Part shown: in pieces, positions 14,704 through 21,953 of the stretch | How the letters are laid out: the number at the start of each line of letters is the position of its first letter | How positions within the stretch are numbered: position 1 is the first letter of the stretch | NCBI GenBank assembly: GCA_002336465.1 | Contig: DDEP01000051.1 | Coordinates: 1 to 23,102, forward strand | DNA: 23,102 bases | Origin: Pedobacter sp. UBA1951 | Lineage (GTDB): Bacteria; Bacteroidota; Bacteroidia; Sphingobacteriales; Sphingobacteriaceae | Direction of reading: 5' to 3' | Made by a program: the position numbers and the translations under genes | Notes under the pieces: generated by a model | Databases searched by the model: none | What the model was told of the DNA's origin: nothing | What the model saw: only the letters and a program-made list of their open reading frames with translations

Positions 14704-15504
14704 ATGAAACCTGGATTTTTAACTTCAATTTTAGTAAGCGGACTTACTTTATTGAGCGCACTTCATGTTAATGCGCAAACAGACAGCGTAAAACGTAAAG
14801 CTGGAGAAATTGATTACGGTGTAGGTATAACCATAAATATTAAAAAGAACAGAGATAGTGCAAATCAAAAAGCTAGTGACGCACGCTTTGTAGGTGGAAT
14901 AACCTTTACTCGTTTAGATATCGGTTTTTCGAGATTAATAGACAATGGCAGTTTTTCCTTATCACCAACCAATAGCTTTTTAAGCTACAGAGGCGGAAAA
15001 ACAAGTACCGTTTCTTTTGATGTACTGCAATTGGGTTATAGATTTAATAAATACTTTAAAATTTATCTTGCTGGTGGTTTTGATTGGACTCACATCCGCT
15101 TAAATAAAGACATTACCATGCAAAAAGACAAACCGGTTTTAACTTACATTGACGAACCCGTAGAATTTAGCAAAAACCGTTTCTCGAGCAGTTATTTACA
15201 TGTGCCTTTAAACTTTGAGTTAAGAACACAGGAAAATCGTTATGGTAAACGTTTCAGATTGGTAGTAGGTCCAGAAATAGGTTTCTTACTTAACGGAAAA
15301 GTAAAACAGATCAGTAAAGAACGCGGTAAAGTAAAACAAAAAGACAATTACAACTTTGCACCGTTCAGATACGGAGGAGCAATCAGGTTAGGCTATGGAG
15401 GTTTAGGCGTATTTGCCAAATACTATGCAAATGATATGTTTGATAGTGCTCCACAAAAAGGATTGAAAAACATGTCATTTGGTATAACTTTCGGTCTTAA
15501 CTAA
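14704..15504 (+). CDS. Outer-membrane beta-barrel (porin-family) protein
   Basis: A 266-residue exported protein. A signal peptide runs to about residue 25 (MKPGFLTSILVSGLTLLSAL, cleaved near VNAQ). The mature part shows amphipathic strands typical of small outer-membrane barrels: IDYGVGITINIKK, VGGITFTRLDIGFSRL, TVSFDVLQLGYRF, KIYLAGGFDW, FRLVVGPEIGFLL, FAPFRYGGAIRLGYGG, and a C-terminal MSFGITFGLN suitable for a last strand. It is 25 bases behind the anti-sigma gene and so part of the sigma operon. It may be a target or the sensed component of the sigma/anti-sigma pair, or a structural envelope protein. Confidence 0.82.
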   Translation: MKPGFLTSILVSGLTLLSALHVNAQTDSVKRKAGEIDYGVGITINIKKNRDSANQKASDARFVGGITFTRLDIGFSRLIDNGSFSLSPTNSFLSYRGGKTSTVSFDVLQLGYRFNKYFKIYLAGGFDWTHIRLNKDITMQKDKPVLTYIDEPVEFSKNRFSSSYLHVPLNFELRTQENRYGKRFRLVVGPEIGFLLNGKVKQISKERGKVKQKDNYNFAPFRYGGAIRLGYGGLGVFAKYYANDMFDSAPQKGLKNMSFGITFGLN

Positions 15505-15546
15505 TTAACTCTTAACGCTCTTACAATTAATTTAGCGGAAATAGAG

Positions 15547-16446
15547 ATGAAAAACCTTCTTTTGGCACTGATCCTACTCGTTAGCTTACAGGCTTACGCC
15601 CAAAAAGAACTTAAGGTATATGATATGTCTCAAATGCAGTTAAGGCTCATGAACCGTTATAAAAACCAGGACTCGGTACGCCGTAGTAAAATCTTCATAG
15701 ATTCGGTTTATGCGCCTTATAAAGAATTTTGGGAAGGTTACTTAGGAAATGGTGATGCAGTAGCTGGTTGGATGAATAAAGCCCTGTCTAAATTACCTGA
15801 ATGGCAGGAAAAAAATAAAAGCATTGATGGGAAGGTCTTGCTTAAACAATTTAAGCAGATGGCTAAAGAAATGTACAACCTTACAGGTTACGAGCCTAAA
15901 GGTAAATGGTATGTGGTTTATGGACCAGCGTGGACAGATTTAGGAGGTTTAGGCGATTTTGCGATGTTGATTGATTTAGCACACTCGCACAATAGTTCTA
16001 ATGAAAATATCGTAAAGATATTTCCACATGAACTTACGCACCAAATCATGACCAATGTAAACACACATCACGATACAACGGCCATATCGTCAATAATAGG
16101 AGAAGGTTTCGCCGTATGGATGAACGAAAAATACTGGGGTCAGAAATATACGCTAGCACAGAACTTAGGTTATACAGAAGGTGAATTACAACTTTGCGAC
16201 AAAAACATTGAAGCCTTGAAGAAATTCTTCCTCGCCAATAAATATTCAACAGATCAAGAGATTATAAATCTTTTTAGAAACAGGGGTGCAAAATTAAACG
16301 AAAAATTACCCGGAGCCATTGGTTATTATTTAGGATATAGAATAGTAGAGGCTTATGTACAAAAACATGGAGCAAATTCATGGAAAGACATCTTTGTTAA
16401 ATCGCCTAAAGAAATCTATGAAAGCAGTGGATTTGTCAATGGATAA
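15547..16446 (+). CDS. Secreted zinc metallopeptidase (HExxH, gluzincin-like)
   Basis: A 299-residue protein with a signal peptide (MKNLLLALILLVSLQAYAQ). The zinc site is HELTH at 161-165 in IFPHELTHQIM, with a likely third ligand Glu186 in GEGFAVWM, 20 residues later. This HExxH...E layout belongs to gluzincin-type peptidases and resembles uncharacterised secreted bacterial peptidases; I cannot name the exact family. It acts in the periplasm or on the cell surface, not within the membrane. It is the last gene of the sigma operon, 42 bases after the barrel protein and just before the terminator. A role in envelope proteolysis or in clearing misfolded proteins is inference. Confidence 0.82.
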   Translation: MKNLLLALILLVSLQAYAQKELKVYDMSQMQLRLMNRYKNQDSVRRSKIFIDSVYAPYKEFWEGYLGNGDAVAGWMNKALSKLPEWQEKNKSIDGKVLLKQFKQMAKEMYNLTGYEPKGKWYVVYGPAWTDLGGLGDFAMLIDLAHSHNSSNENIVKIFPHELTHQIMTNVNTHHDTTAISSIIGEGFAVWMNEKYWGQKYTLAQNLGYTEGELQLCDKNIEALKKFFLANKYSTDQEIINLFRNRGAKLNEKLPGAIGYYLGYRIVEAYVQKHGANSWKDIFVKSPKEIYESSGFVNG

Positions 16447-16478
16447 GTAGCATAAAGAAATAACATAACACACAAATC

Positions 16479-16510
16479 AAAAAGCCGCCCGTATTTTCGG
16501 GCGGTTTTTT
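16479..16510. terminator. Intrinsic transcription terminator, probably bidirectional
   Basis: CCGCCCG (16485-16491) and CGGGCGG (16498-16504) form a perfect 7-base GC stem with loop TATTTT, followed by six Ts. An A-run on the left makes the element nearly symmetric, so it could also stop transcription from the other side. It ends the sigma factor operon. It is the clearest terminator in the window. Confidence 0.92.
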
Positions 16511-16601
16511 ATTTCTACAACAATTTAAACTGCGCTTTAACTTGATTTTTTACTAAATAAATTAGTAACTTGGCTTTTGTTTTTGCTAAATTAAATAGTT
16601 T

Positions 16602-17855
16602 ATGAGCGAGCGTGCTTTAGAGAAACTGGCCGTTTTAGCCGATGCAGCCAAATATGATGTGAGCTGTAGTTCGAGTGGAAGCGACAGGAAGAATAAAAAT
16701 AAAGGATTAGGCAATACGGGTGCAGGTATCTGTCATACTTATACAGAAGATGGACGTTGTGTTTCGTTGCTAAAAATCTTATTGACCAATTATTGTATCT
16801 ATGATTGTGCTTATTGCGTTTCAAGGCGTTCTAACGATATTAAGCGTGCTGCATTTACGGTACAGGAAGTGGTTGACCTGACTATTAATTTTTATAGGAG
16901 AAACTATATTGAAGGTCTTTTTCTGAGTTCAGGGATTTTCAAAGATCCCGATTATACCATGGAACGCTTGGTACGCATAGCCAAGAAACTTAGGAACGAG
17001 CATAATTTTAATGGCTATATCCATTTAAAAACCATACCCGGTGCTTCGCAAGAGCTCATTTATGAGGCAGGATTATATGCCGATCGTTTGAGCATCAATC
17101 TTGAAATACCAACAACATCGGGTTTAAAACTATTGGCCCCCGAAAAAGACCATAAGCAAATGGCAAGGCCAATGGATTATATTAAAAATACCATCATACA
17201 AACCAAAGAAGAAAAAAAGATCATTAGAAGCACGCCAAAATTTGTACCTGCTGGGCAAAGTACCCAAATGATTATTGGAGCGGCTAAAGAGAGCGACTGG
17301 CAGATTATACATGCCGCACAGCATTTTTATAAAGCCTACCATTTAAAAAGAGTCTATTATTCAGGTTATGTACCTATTTCAAATGATACACGTTTACCAG
17401 CTTTAGGAACTGCCGTACCAATGGTAAGAGAAAACAGGCTTTATCAAACCGATTGGTTGTTGCGTTTTTACAAATTCGAAGCAAGTGAAATTCTTAATCC
17501 TACCAATCCTTTGCTAGACTTGGATATTGATCCTAAACTGAGTTGGGCGTTGAGAAATATGCACCAATTTCCGGTAGATATTAATCAAGCAAGCTATGAG
17601 ATGATTTTACGGGTACCGGGTATTGGAGTTACTTCGGCACAAAAAATTATTGCTGCCCGTAAATTTTCGAAGTTGCGTATTGTGCACTTAGAAAAAATAG
17701 GTATCTCTTTAAATAAGGCAAAATATTTCATTACCTGTCAGGGCTACCAGCAGCAGTTTGTACATATGCAAGCAGATAAGATCAAACATTATATCCTGTC
17801 GCAGTCTGCCAGTAAATATATTAAATGCAACCCTCAGCAAATACAATTGTTTTAG
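16602..17855 (+). CDS. Radical SAM protein, putative DNA modification/repair (TIGR03916-like)
   Basis: A 417-residue radical SAM enzyme. The iron-sulfur cluster motif is Cys65-xxx-Cys69-xx-Cys72 (NYCIYDCAYC). Near the C-terminus LRVPGIGVTSAQKIIAAR (about 336-353) is a helix-hairpin-helix, a non-specific DNA-binding element, so the enzyme probably acts on or near DNA. The layout and the partner gene 2 bases downstream match the family annotated as putative DNA modification/repair radical SAM protein, always paired with a DUF4130 protein. The reaction is not known to me. Additional cysteines lie in the N-terminal part (GICHTYTEDGRC). The ATG at 16602 is the only sensible start. A weak promoter (CTTG at 16541-16544, TAACTTGG at 16566-16573, one base off consensus) may lie upstream. 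Confidence 0.9.
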   Translation: MSERALEKLAVLADAAKYDVSCSSSGSDRKNKNKGLGNTGAGICHTYTEDGRCVSLLKILLTNYCIYDCAYCVSRRSNDIKRAAFTVQEVVDLTINFYRRNYIEGLFLSSGIFKDPDYTMERLVRIAKKLRNEHNFNGYIHLKTIPGASQELIYEAGLYADRLSINLEIPTTSGLKLLAPEKDHKQMARPMDYIKNTIIQTKEEKKIIRSTPKFVPAGQSTQMIIGAAKESDWQIIHAAQHFYKAYHLKRVYYSGYVPISNDTRLPALGTAVPMVRENRLYQTDWLLRFYKFEASEILNPTNPLLDLDIDPKLSWALRNMHQFPVDINQASYEMILRVPGIGVTSAQKIIAARKFSKLRIVHLEKIGISLNKAKYFITCQGYQQQFVHMQADKIKHYILSQSASKYIKCNPQQIQLF

Positions 17856-17857
17856 CC

Positions 17858-18631
17858 ATGCAGCACAGGGTTCTGGAATATGACGGTTCATGGTATGGAC
17901 TTTTAACTCTTGTTTTTGAGGTATATGAACATAAATACCAAGTAAGCGCAATTGTAAATCGTTTGAAGGAAGAAATACAATCTGATTTTTTTGCCCAAAA
18001 TGCAATGGTAACTACCAATTGGCAAAAAGCAGAAAGGGTAGCAAAAGGACTGAAAGCTAAAGTAGGTGCAGGGAGTTTAGAAGAACTATATGAAGCTTAT
18101 CTTTCTGAAGTTAAAGGCGTAGAAATGTTGATATTAAAAGCCATTCAATATTATTTCTCTATGCAGGTGGCGGGTAATAAAAACTATGCACATCCACAGA
18201 TTATTGAAATCAAGAAAATCGTGAAATCTGTTTCAAGAGAAAGACATCGTATGAAAGCTTTTGTGAGATTTCAGCGTTTATCAGACGATATTTACTTTGC
18301 CATTGTTGAGCCTGATTTTAATGTACTGCCTTTAATTGTTAAGCATTTTAAAGAACGTTACGCAGATCAGCGATGGATTATTTATGATGTAAAAAGAGAT
18401 TACGGGATCAGCTACGATTTATGTGAAGTTAATGAAGTTGTATTTGGTGCAGAAAATACCGGCATTGATCAGAAAAATATTGTGACTGGTTGGCACGAAG
18501 AAGAAGCTTTTTATGGGAAACTATGGAATTTATATTTTAAGTCTGTAAATATAAAGGAGCGAAAAAATACCAAACTGCATGTACAGCATGTACCCAAAAG
18601 GTATTGGAAATATTTGAATGAGAAATTGTAG
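17858..18631 (+). CDS. DUF4130 protein, partner of the radical SAM protein (TIGR03915-like)
   Basis: A 257-residue protein of the DUF4130 family, annotated as a putative DNA repair or DNA metabolism protein. Typical features are the N-terminal YDGSWYGLLTLVFEVYE and a later conserved block containing MKAFVRFQRLSDDIYFAIVEPDFNVLPLIVKHFKERYADQRWIIYDVKRDYGI; the C-terminus carries HVPKRYWKYLNEK. No nuclease or glycosylase motif can be named with confidence. I chose ATG 17858 (MQHRVLEYDGSW) rather than ATG 17825, because the extra residues would overlap the radical SAM gene by 31 bases and do not belong to the family N-terminus. The 2-base gap implies that the two proteins are made and work together. 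Confidence 0.88.
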   Translation: MQHRVLEYDGSWYGLLTLVFEVYEHKYQVSAIVNRLKEEIQSDFFAQNAMVTTNWQKAERVAKGLKAKVGAGSLEELYEAYLSEVKGVEMLILKAIQYYFSMQVAGNKNYAHPQIIEIKKIVKSVSRERHRMKAFVRFQRLSDDIYFAIVEPDFNVLPLIVKHFKERYADQRWIIYDVKRDYGISYDLCEVNEVVFGAENTGIDQKNIVTGWHEEEAFYGKLWNLYFKSVNIKERKNTKLHVQHVPKRYWKYLNEKL

Positions 18632-18693
18632 TGTATGCAAAGAAAAAGGTCATTTGAAATATAATTCAGAAAACCTTTGTTAACTTTACAAAC

Positions 18694-19689
18694 GTGAATA
18701 ACAAGCAAATTCTTAACGTTAAGAACTTAACCAAACAACATCAACCCGGATTACACTCAGGTATCAAAGATGTTAGTTTTGACGTGTTTGAGGGCGAAAT
18801 TGTTGCCATTATAGGCGAAAGTGGAAGTGGAAAATCGACCTTGTTAAAATCTATTTATGGCTTATTGAAATTAGATGAAGGTGAAGTCATCTTTAATGGA
18901 AAAAGGGTAAAAGGTCCTGATGAACAGTTAATTCCCGGCCATGCCGAAATGAAAATGGTAACACAGGATTTTTCGCTGAATATTTATGCAAAAGTGTATG
19001 ATAACATTGCTTCTATGTTACCCAATACCAATGTGGCTTTAAAAGAGCAGAAAACATTGGAAATGCTCGATAACTTACATATAGCGCATTTAAAAAACAA
19101 AAGAATTGTAGAACTGAGCGGTGGAGAACAACAACGTGTGGCTATAGCCAGAGCTTTGGTAAGTGATACAAAAGTTTTGTTATTGGATGAACCTTTTAGT
19201 CAAGTAGATTCTATTCTAAAAAGCCAGTTAAGGGCTGATATTAAAAAATTGGCAGAAAAAACAGGGCTGACTATTATTTTGGTTTCGCATGATGCTGGCG
19301 ATGGGCTGTCTATGGCAGACAGGCTCATTATCTTAAAAGACGGCTTGTTGTTGCAAAATGACCAACCCAAAATTGTTTACGAGCACCCTAACCATTATTA
19401 TACTGCTAAAATTTTAGGGAATGCGGTTGTTTTAAACACAGAAGAAGCCCGTAGATTGGATATAATATCGGGAGTACCATACATTGCTTTTTACCCTGAG
19501 TGGGTAAAGATTAGTAAAGAGGAAGAAGGCGTTTTATTTACAGTAAAAGATGTACAGTTCAAAGGTTTTTATGAAGAGCTCATCTTAGAAAAAGAGGGTA
19601 TTCATATACATTCAGTACAGTTTGAAACAGGTATATATAAAAAAAACGACCACGTTTATGTAAACATTGGCCGTTTTCTTGAATTCTAA
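18694..19689 (+). CDS. ABC transporter ATP-binding protein with C-terminal extension
   Basis: A 331-residue ATPase of the importer type. Walker A GESGSGKST is at 41-49, Q-loop Gln91, signature LSGGEQQ at 141-147, Walker B VLLLDEP from 161, and switch His199 in VSHD. Residues from about 240 to the end form a beta-rich extension (GVLFTVKDVQFKGFYEELILEK, VYVNIGRFLEF) like the regulatory/TOBE-like tails of iron, sugar and polyamine importer ATPases. No permease or binding-protein gene is adjacent, so the substrate is unknown. Start is GTG 18694; the imperfect box AACCTTTG (18672-18679) lies upstream. It is convergent with the lipoprotein gene, with 6 bases between stop codons. Confidence 0.9.
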   Translation: MNNKQILNVKNLTKQHQPGLHSGIKDVSFDVFEGEIVAIIGESGSGKSTLLKSIYGLLKLDEGEVIFNGKRVKGPDEQLIPGHAEMKMVTQDFSLNIYAKVYDNIASMLPNTNVALKEQKTLEMLDNLHIAHLKNKRIVELSGGEQQRVAIARALVSDTKVLLLDEPFSQVDSILKSQLRADIKKLAEKTGLTIILVSHDAGDGLSMADRLIILKDGLLLQNDQPKIVYEHPNHYYTAKILGNAVVLNTEEARRLDIISGVPYIAFYPEWVKISKEEEGVLFTVKDVQFKGFYEELILEKEGIHIHSVQFETGIYKKNDHVYVNIGRFLEF

Positions 19690-19695
19690 ATTATC

Positions 19696-20100
19696 TTATT
19701 GATACGATTCTATCAGTACAATTTTTACCCTTGTTCTGCTGTTAGGTTTAATAGGTTGCGTATCTTGGTTATCTGAACTTTGAACATCAATGGTTAATGA
19801 GCCTGCTTTTACCGAATAGCTGTAAGCATCTACATTATATACAAAAGGTAATTGCTCGTAGATATTGGTGTCGCCTCTTGAAATGTAAACTAAGATACCA
19901 TCATCTTCAAAAGTTCTTGGATCTATCCTGCCATCGTTAATGGTAGCAGAGTATGTTAAACCATCAGGACTTAAAGACCATTGATTGGATTCAATGTATT
20001 TAACTATTGTTAAATTGTTTGGTCGTATAACGGTTTCTTTCTTGCACGATGCCAAACCTAGTGTAGCGATGCAAAGGAGTAATAAGGTTAATTTTCTCAT
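19696..20100 (-). CDS. Small lipoprotein of unknown function
   Basis: A 134-residue protein with a lipoprotein signal peptide: MRKLTLLLLCIATLGLASCKK, lipobox LASC with Cys19 as the lipidated residue. The mature part is mostly beta-type and polar (LTIVKYIESNQWSLSPDG, FVYNVDAYSYSVKAGSLTIDV), with no motif I can name. It is probably attached to the outer membrane. The gene stands alone; a promoter with both -33 and -7 elements is found 181 to 212 bases upstream, which would give a long leader. Confidence 0.8.
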   Translation of the reverse strand: MRKLTLLLLCIATLGLASCKKETVIRPNNLTIVKYIESNQWSLSPDGLTYSATINDGRIDPRTFEDDGILVYISRGDTNIYEQLPFVYNVDAYSYSVKAGSLTIDVQSSDNQDTQPIKPNSRTRVKIVLIESYQ

Positions 20101-20280
20101 ACGATTAGTTTCATTTGTGTGTTTAACATGCTAATGCAAAACCACTGCCAAAAAAGAATATCTAAAAAGCTCTTTGTTGTTCTTGGGTTAACGAAGATTG
20201 TGTTTACCTTATTTAATATTCTGAAATGGGCTAAAAACGATAATGAACTCGTTTTTTCGGTATTTGCAGTGTTTGTACAC

Positions 20281-20312
20281 CAAATGTATTTTCCGATTTA
20301 AATGTTACCAAA
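20281..20312 (-). promoter_or_regulatory. Bacteroidota-type promoter (-33/-7) upstream of the lipoprotein gene
   Basis: On the minus strand TTTG (20312-20309) is followed after 20 bases by TACATTTG (20288-20281). Both elements match the Bacteroidota consensus TTTG / TAnnTTTG with proper spacing, the only full match seen in the window. Transcription would start near 20274, giving a 5' leader of about 175 bases before the lipoprotein ATG at 20100, or a separate small RNA. Confidence 0.6.
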
Positions 20313-20317
20313 ATTTA

Positions 20318-20341
20318 GTACAGTTACCTGTTAAGCTGTAC
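20318..20341. repeat. Inverted repeat upstream of the lipoprotein promoter
   Basis: GTACAG (20318-20323) and CTGTAC (20336-20341) are perfect inverted arms with a 12-base spacer; beyond one mismatch the match continues as TTT/AAA (20314-20316 and 20343-20345). It lies just upstream of the predicted -33 element and downstream of the ilvA stop. It could be a regulator site or a weak RNA hairpin; there is no T-run typical of a terminator. Confidence 0.4.
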
Positions 20342-20423
20342 CAAATTATACGCAATGGTTAAACAAAGTAATGCAAATTTTGTTTGGCTTATTCATGCTT
20401 TAAAAATATATGCATGTAGCTTG

Positions 20424-21668
20424 CTAAACAAGGTATTCAAAAAGTGTGGCATCTTGGTTCAGTTCTATGATATCGAATTTTGATTTCATACGGTTGAGCA
20501 AACCTGCATAATCTTCTTTGTGTTTTAACTCTATACCTACAAGCGCAGGTCCGTTTTCGCGGTTGGTTTTCTTAATGAACTCGAAACGGGTAATGTCATC
20601 ATGCGGACCTAAAACCTCGGTTACAAATAGCTTTAATGCTCCGGGACGCTGTGGGAAACGCACCAAGAAATAATGTTTTAATCCTTCAAAAAGCAAAGAC
20701 TTTTCTTTTATTTCCTGCATCCGTTCAATATCGTTATTGCCACCGCTAATTACACAAACCACGTTTTTACCTTTGATCTGGTTTTTAAACTGACTAAGTG
20801 CGGCTACAGATAATGCCCCTGCTGGTTCAACCACAATAGCATCTTCATTATATAGCTTTAAAATAGTGGTACAGATTTTACCTTCGGGCACTAAATGTGT
20901 TTCATCCAGTAAATCCCTGCAATACTCAAAGGTTAAATTACCTATGCGTTTTACAGCGGCGCCATCAACAAAACGATCAATATGTTCTACGGTAAAGGGT
21001 TGATTGTGTTCTAAAGCTTTGGTTAGTGAAGGCGCACCTTCGGGCTCTACACCAAATATTTTAATGCTCGGTTTTACCGCTTTGAGATAAGCACTTAAGC
21101 CCGATGCAAGACCACCGCCACCTACGGGAACAATAGCAACATCTATTTCAGGCAGATCTTCAAAAATCTCCATGCCTACGGTTCCCTGCCCTTCAATTAT
21201 TTTTTCGTCATCAAAAGGAGGGATGAAAGTCGCCGATTTTTCTTCGGTATAAGCTAAAGCCTCTTTTAAGCAATCATCAAAAGTATCTCCAACCAGAACA
21301 ACTTCAATATTGTCGCCACCAAACATGTTTACCTGCGTAATTTTTTGCTTGGGCGTGATTTCAGGCATAAAAATAACACCTTTGATATTGAGCTTATTAC
21401 ACGAATAAGCTACTCCTTGAGCATGATTGCCTGCACTTGCACAAACTACGCCATTTACTAAGGCTGTTTGCGGTAGACTACTAATTTTATTGTAAGCACC
21501 ACGCAATTTATAAGACCTTACAATTTGCAGGTCTTCTCTTTTAAGATAAATATTGGCCTCGAATAGTTTTGAAAGGCCGGCATTGTATTCTAGAGCAGTG
21601 CGTCTTACGATGTTTTTAAGACGTTGTGCTGCGTTGCTAAAATCTAAAGTATGTTGCGTGGTGTTCAT
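20424..21668 (-). CDS. ilvA: Threonine dehydratase (biosynthetic, short form)
   Basis: PLP enzyme that deaminates threonine to 2-oxobutanoate, the first committed step to isoleucine. In the 414-residue protein the PLP lysine is Lys54 in RSYKLRGAYNK, the substrate loop is SAGNHAQG at 78-85, and the phosphate-binding glycine loop is VGGGGLASG at about 182-190; VVCVISGGNND is also typical. After about residue 330 there is a single ACT-like regulatory region (YFLVRFPQRPGALKLFVTEVLG), shorter than the double region of the 514-residue E. coli IlvA. ATG 21668 gives a normal start for the short form. It follows leuA on the same strand after 285 bases; no TAnnTTTG box was found in that gap. Confidence 0.94.
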   Translation of the reverse strand: MNTTQHTLDFSNAAQRLKNIVRRTALEYNAGLSKLFEANIYLKREDLQIVRSYKLRGAYNKISSLPQTALVNGVVCASAGNHAQGVAYSCNKLNIKGVIFMPEITPKQKITQVNMFGGDNIEVVLVGDTFDDCLKEALAYTEEKSATFIPPFDDEKIIEGQGTVGMEIFEDLPEIDVAIVPVGGGGLASGLSAYLKAVKPSIKIFGVEPEGAPSLTKALEHNQPFTVEHIDRFVDGAAVKRIGNLTFEYCRDLLDETHLVPEGKICTTILKLYNEDAIVVEPAGALSVAALSQFKNQIKGKNVVCVISGGNNDIERMQEIKEKSLLFEGLKHYFLVRFPQRPGALKLFVTEVLGPHDDITRFEFIKKTNRENGPALVGIELKHKEDYAGLLNRMKSKFDIIELNQDATLFEYLV

Positions 21669-21757
21669 TTTATGGTTTTGTTATTTGAAGTGAAGTTATA
21701 GGTGTTTTATCTGCTCATTTGCTAAAACCCCTTTTATAACCCACTTCACATCCTTTC

Positions 21758-21776
21758 TTGCCCTCATGCCGGGCAA
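21758..21776. repeat. Small hairpin between leuA and ilvA
   Basis: TTGCCC (21758-21763) and GGGCAA (21771-21776) form a perfect 6-base stem with a 7-base loop, TCATGCC. It is unusually GC-rich for this AT-rich region. It lies about 90 bases upstream of the ilvA ATG on the minus strand. Confidence 0.5.
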
Positions 21777-21815
21777 TGGCAGGTAATTTTTTTCGCAAAA
21801 AGTACCCAAAAACTC

Positions 21816-21883
21816 TCGGCTGCGCTATTTACTTTAAAAAGTGATAAGGCAATTGCATCGTTACCGTAAATAGCAGAAGCCGA
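21816..21883. repeat. Long imperfect hairpin between leuA and ilvA
   Basis: GCTATTTAC (21824-21832) and GTAAATAGC (21866-21874) form a perfect 9-base stem. After a small bulge the stem continues with TCGGCT (21816-21821) and AGCCGA (21878-21883), giving 15 paired bases in all. The 33-base loop contains the palindrome GCAATTGC. Such a long paired element in a non-coding gap suggests a structured RNA, a leader element of ilvA, or a dispersed repeat. Confidence 0.6.
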
Positions 21884-21887
21884 TTTT

Positions 21888-21908
21888 TACACCCATTAAT
21901 GGTTTGTA
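21888..21908. repeat. Imperfect 21-base palindrome downstream of leuA
   Basis: The core CCATTAATGG (21893-21902) is a perfect 10-base palindrome, and the outer TACA (21888-21891) and TGTA (21905-21908) also pair, with two mismatched pairs between. It abuts the long hairpin at 21816-21883. It could be a protein-binding site or part of the same repeat unit. Confidence 0.45.
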
Positions 21909-21953
21909 CCGAGGCTTGACATAGTGTAAAAAAACCCAACTCACGTTACTTAT

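Larger units (their letters stand above)
20101..20423. other. Intergenic region between the lipoprotein gene and ilvA
   Basis: No convincing gene lies here. A 60-codon plus-strand frame (20119-20301) has no domain, signal peptide or ribosome site and opposes both neighbours. The region holds the predicted minus-strand promoter of the lipoprotein gene (20281-20312), an inverted repeat just upstream of it (20318-20341), and about 180 bases of possible 5' leader. The 3' end of the ilvA transcript also falls here; no GC-rich terminator was seen. Confidence 0.6.

Noticed and set aside
20119..20301. 60-codon open frame on the plus strand between the lipoprotein gene and ilvA
   Set aside because: No domain, signal peptide or ribosome site; it overlaps the predicted minus-strand promoter and leader of the lipoprotein gene. 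Chance frame in AT-rich DNA.
21669..21953. T-box, or amino-acid leader peptide attenuator before ilvA
   Set aside because: No T-box core sequence and no short frame with a run of Leu/Ile/Val codons was found; only hairpins remain, reported separately.
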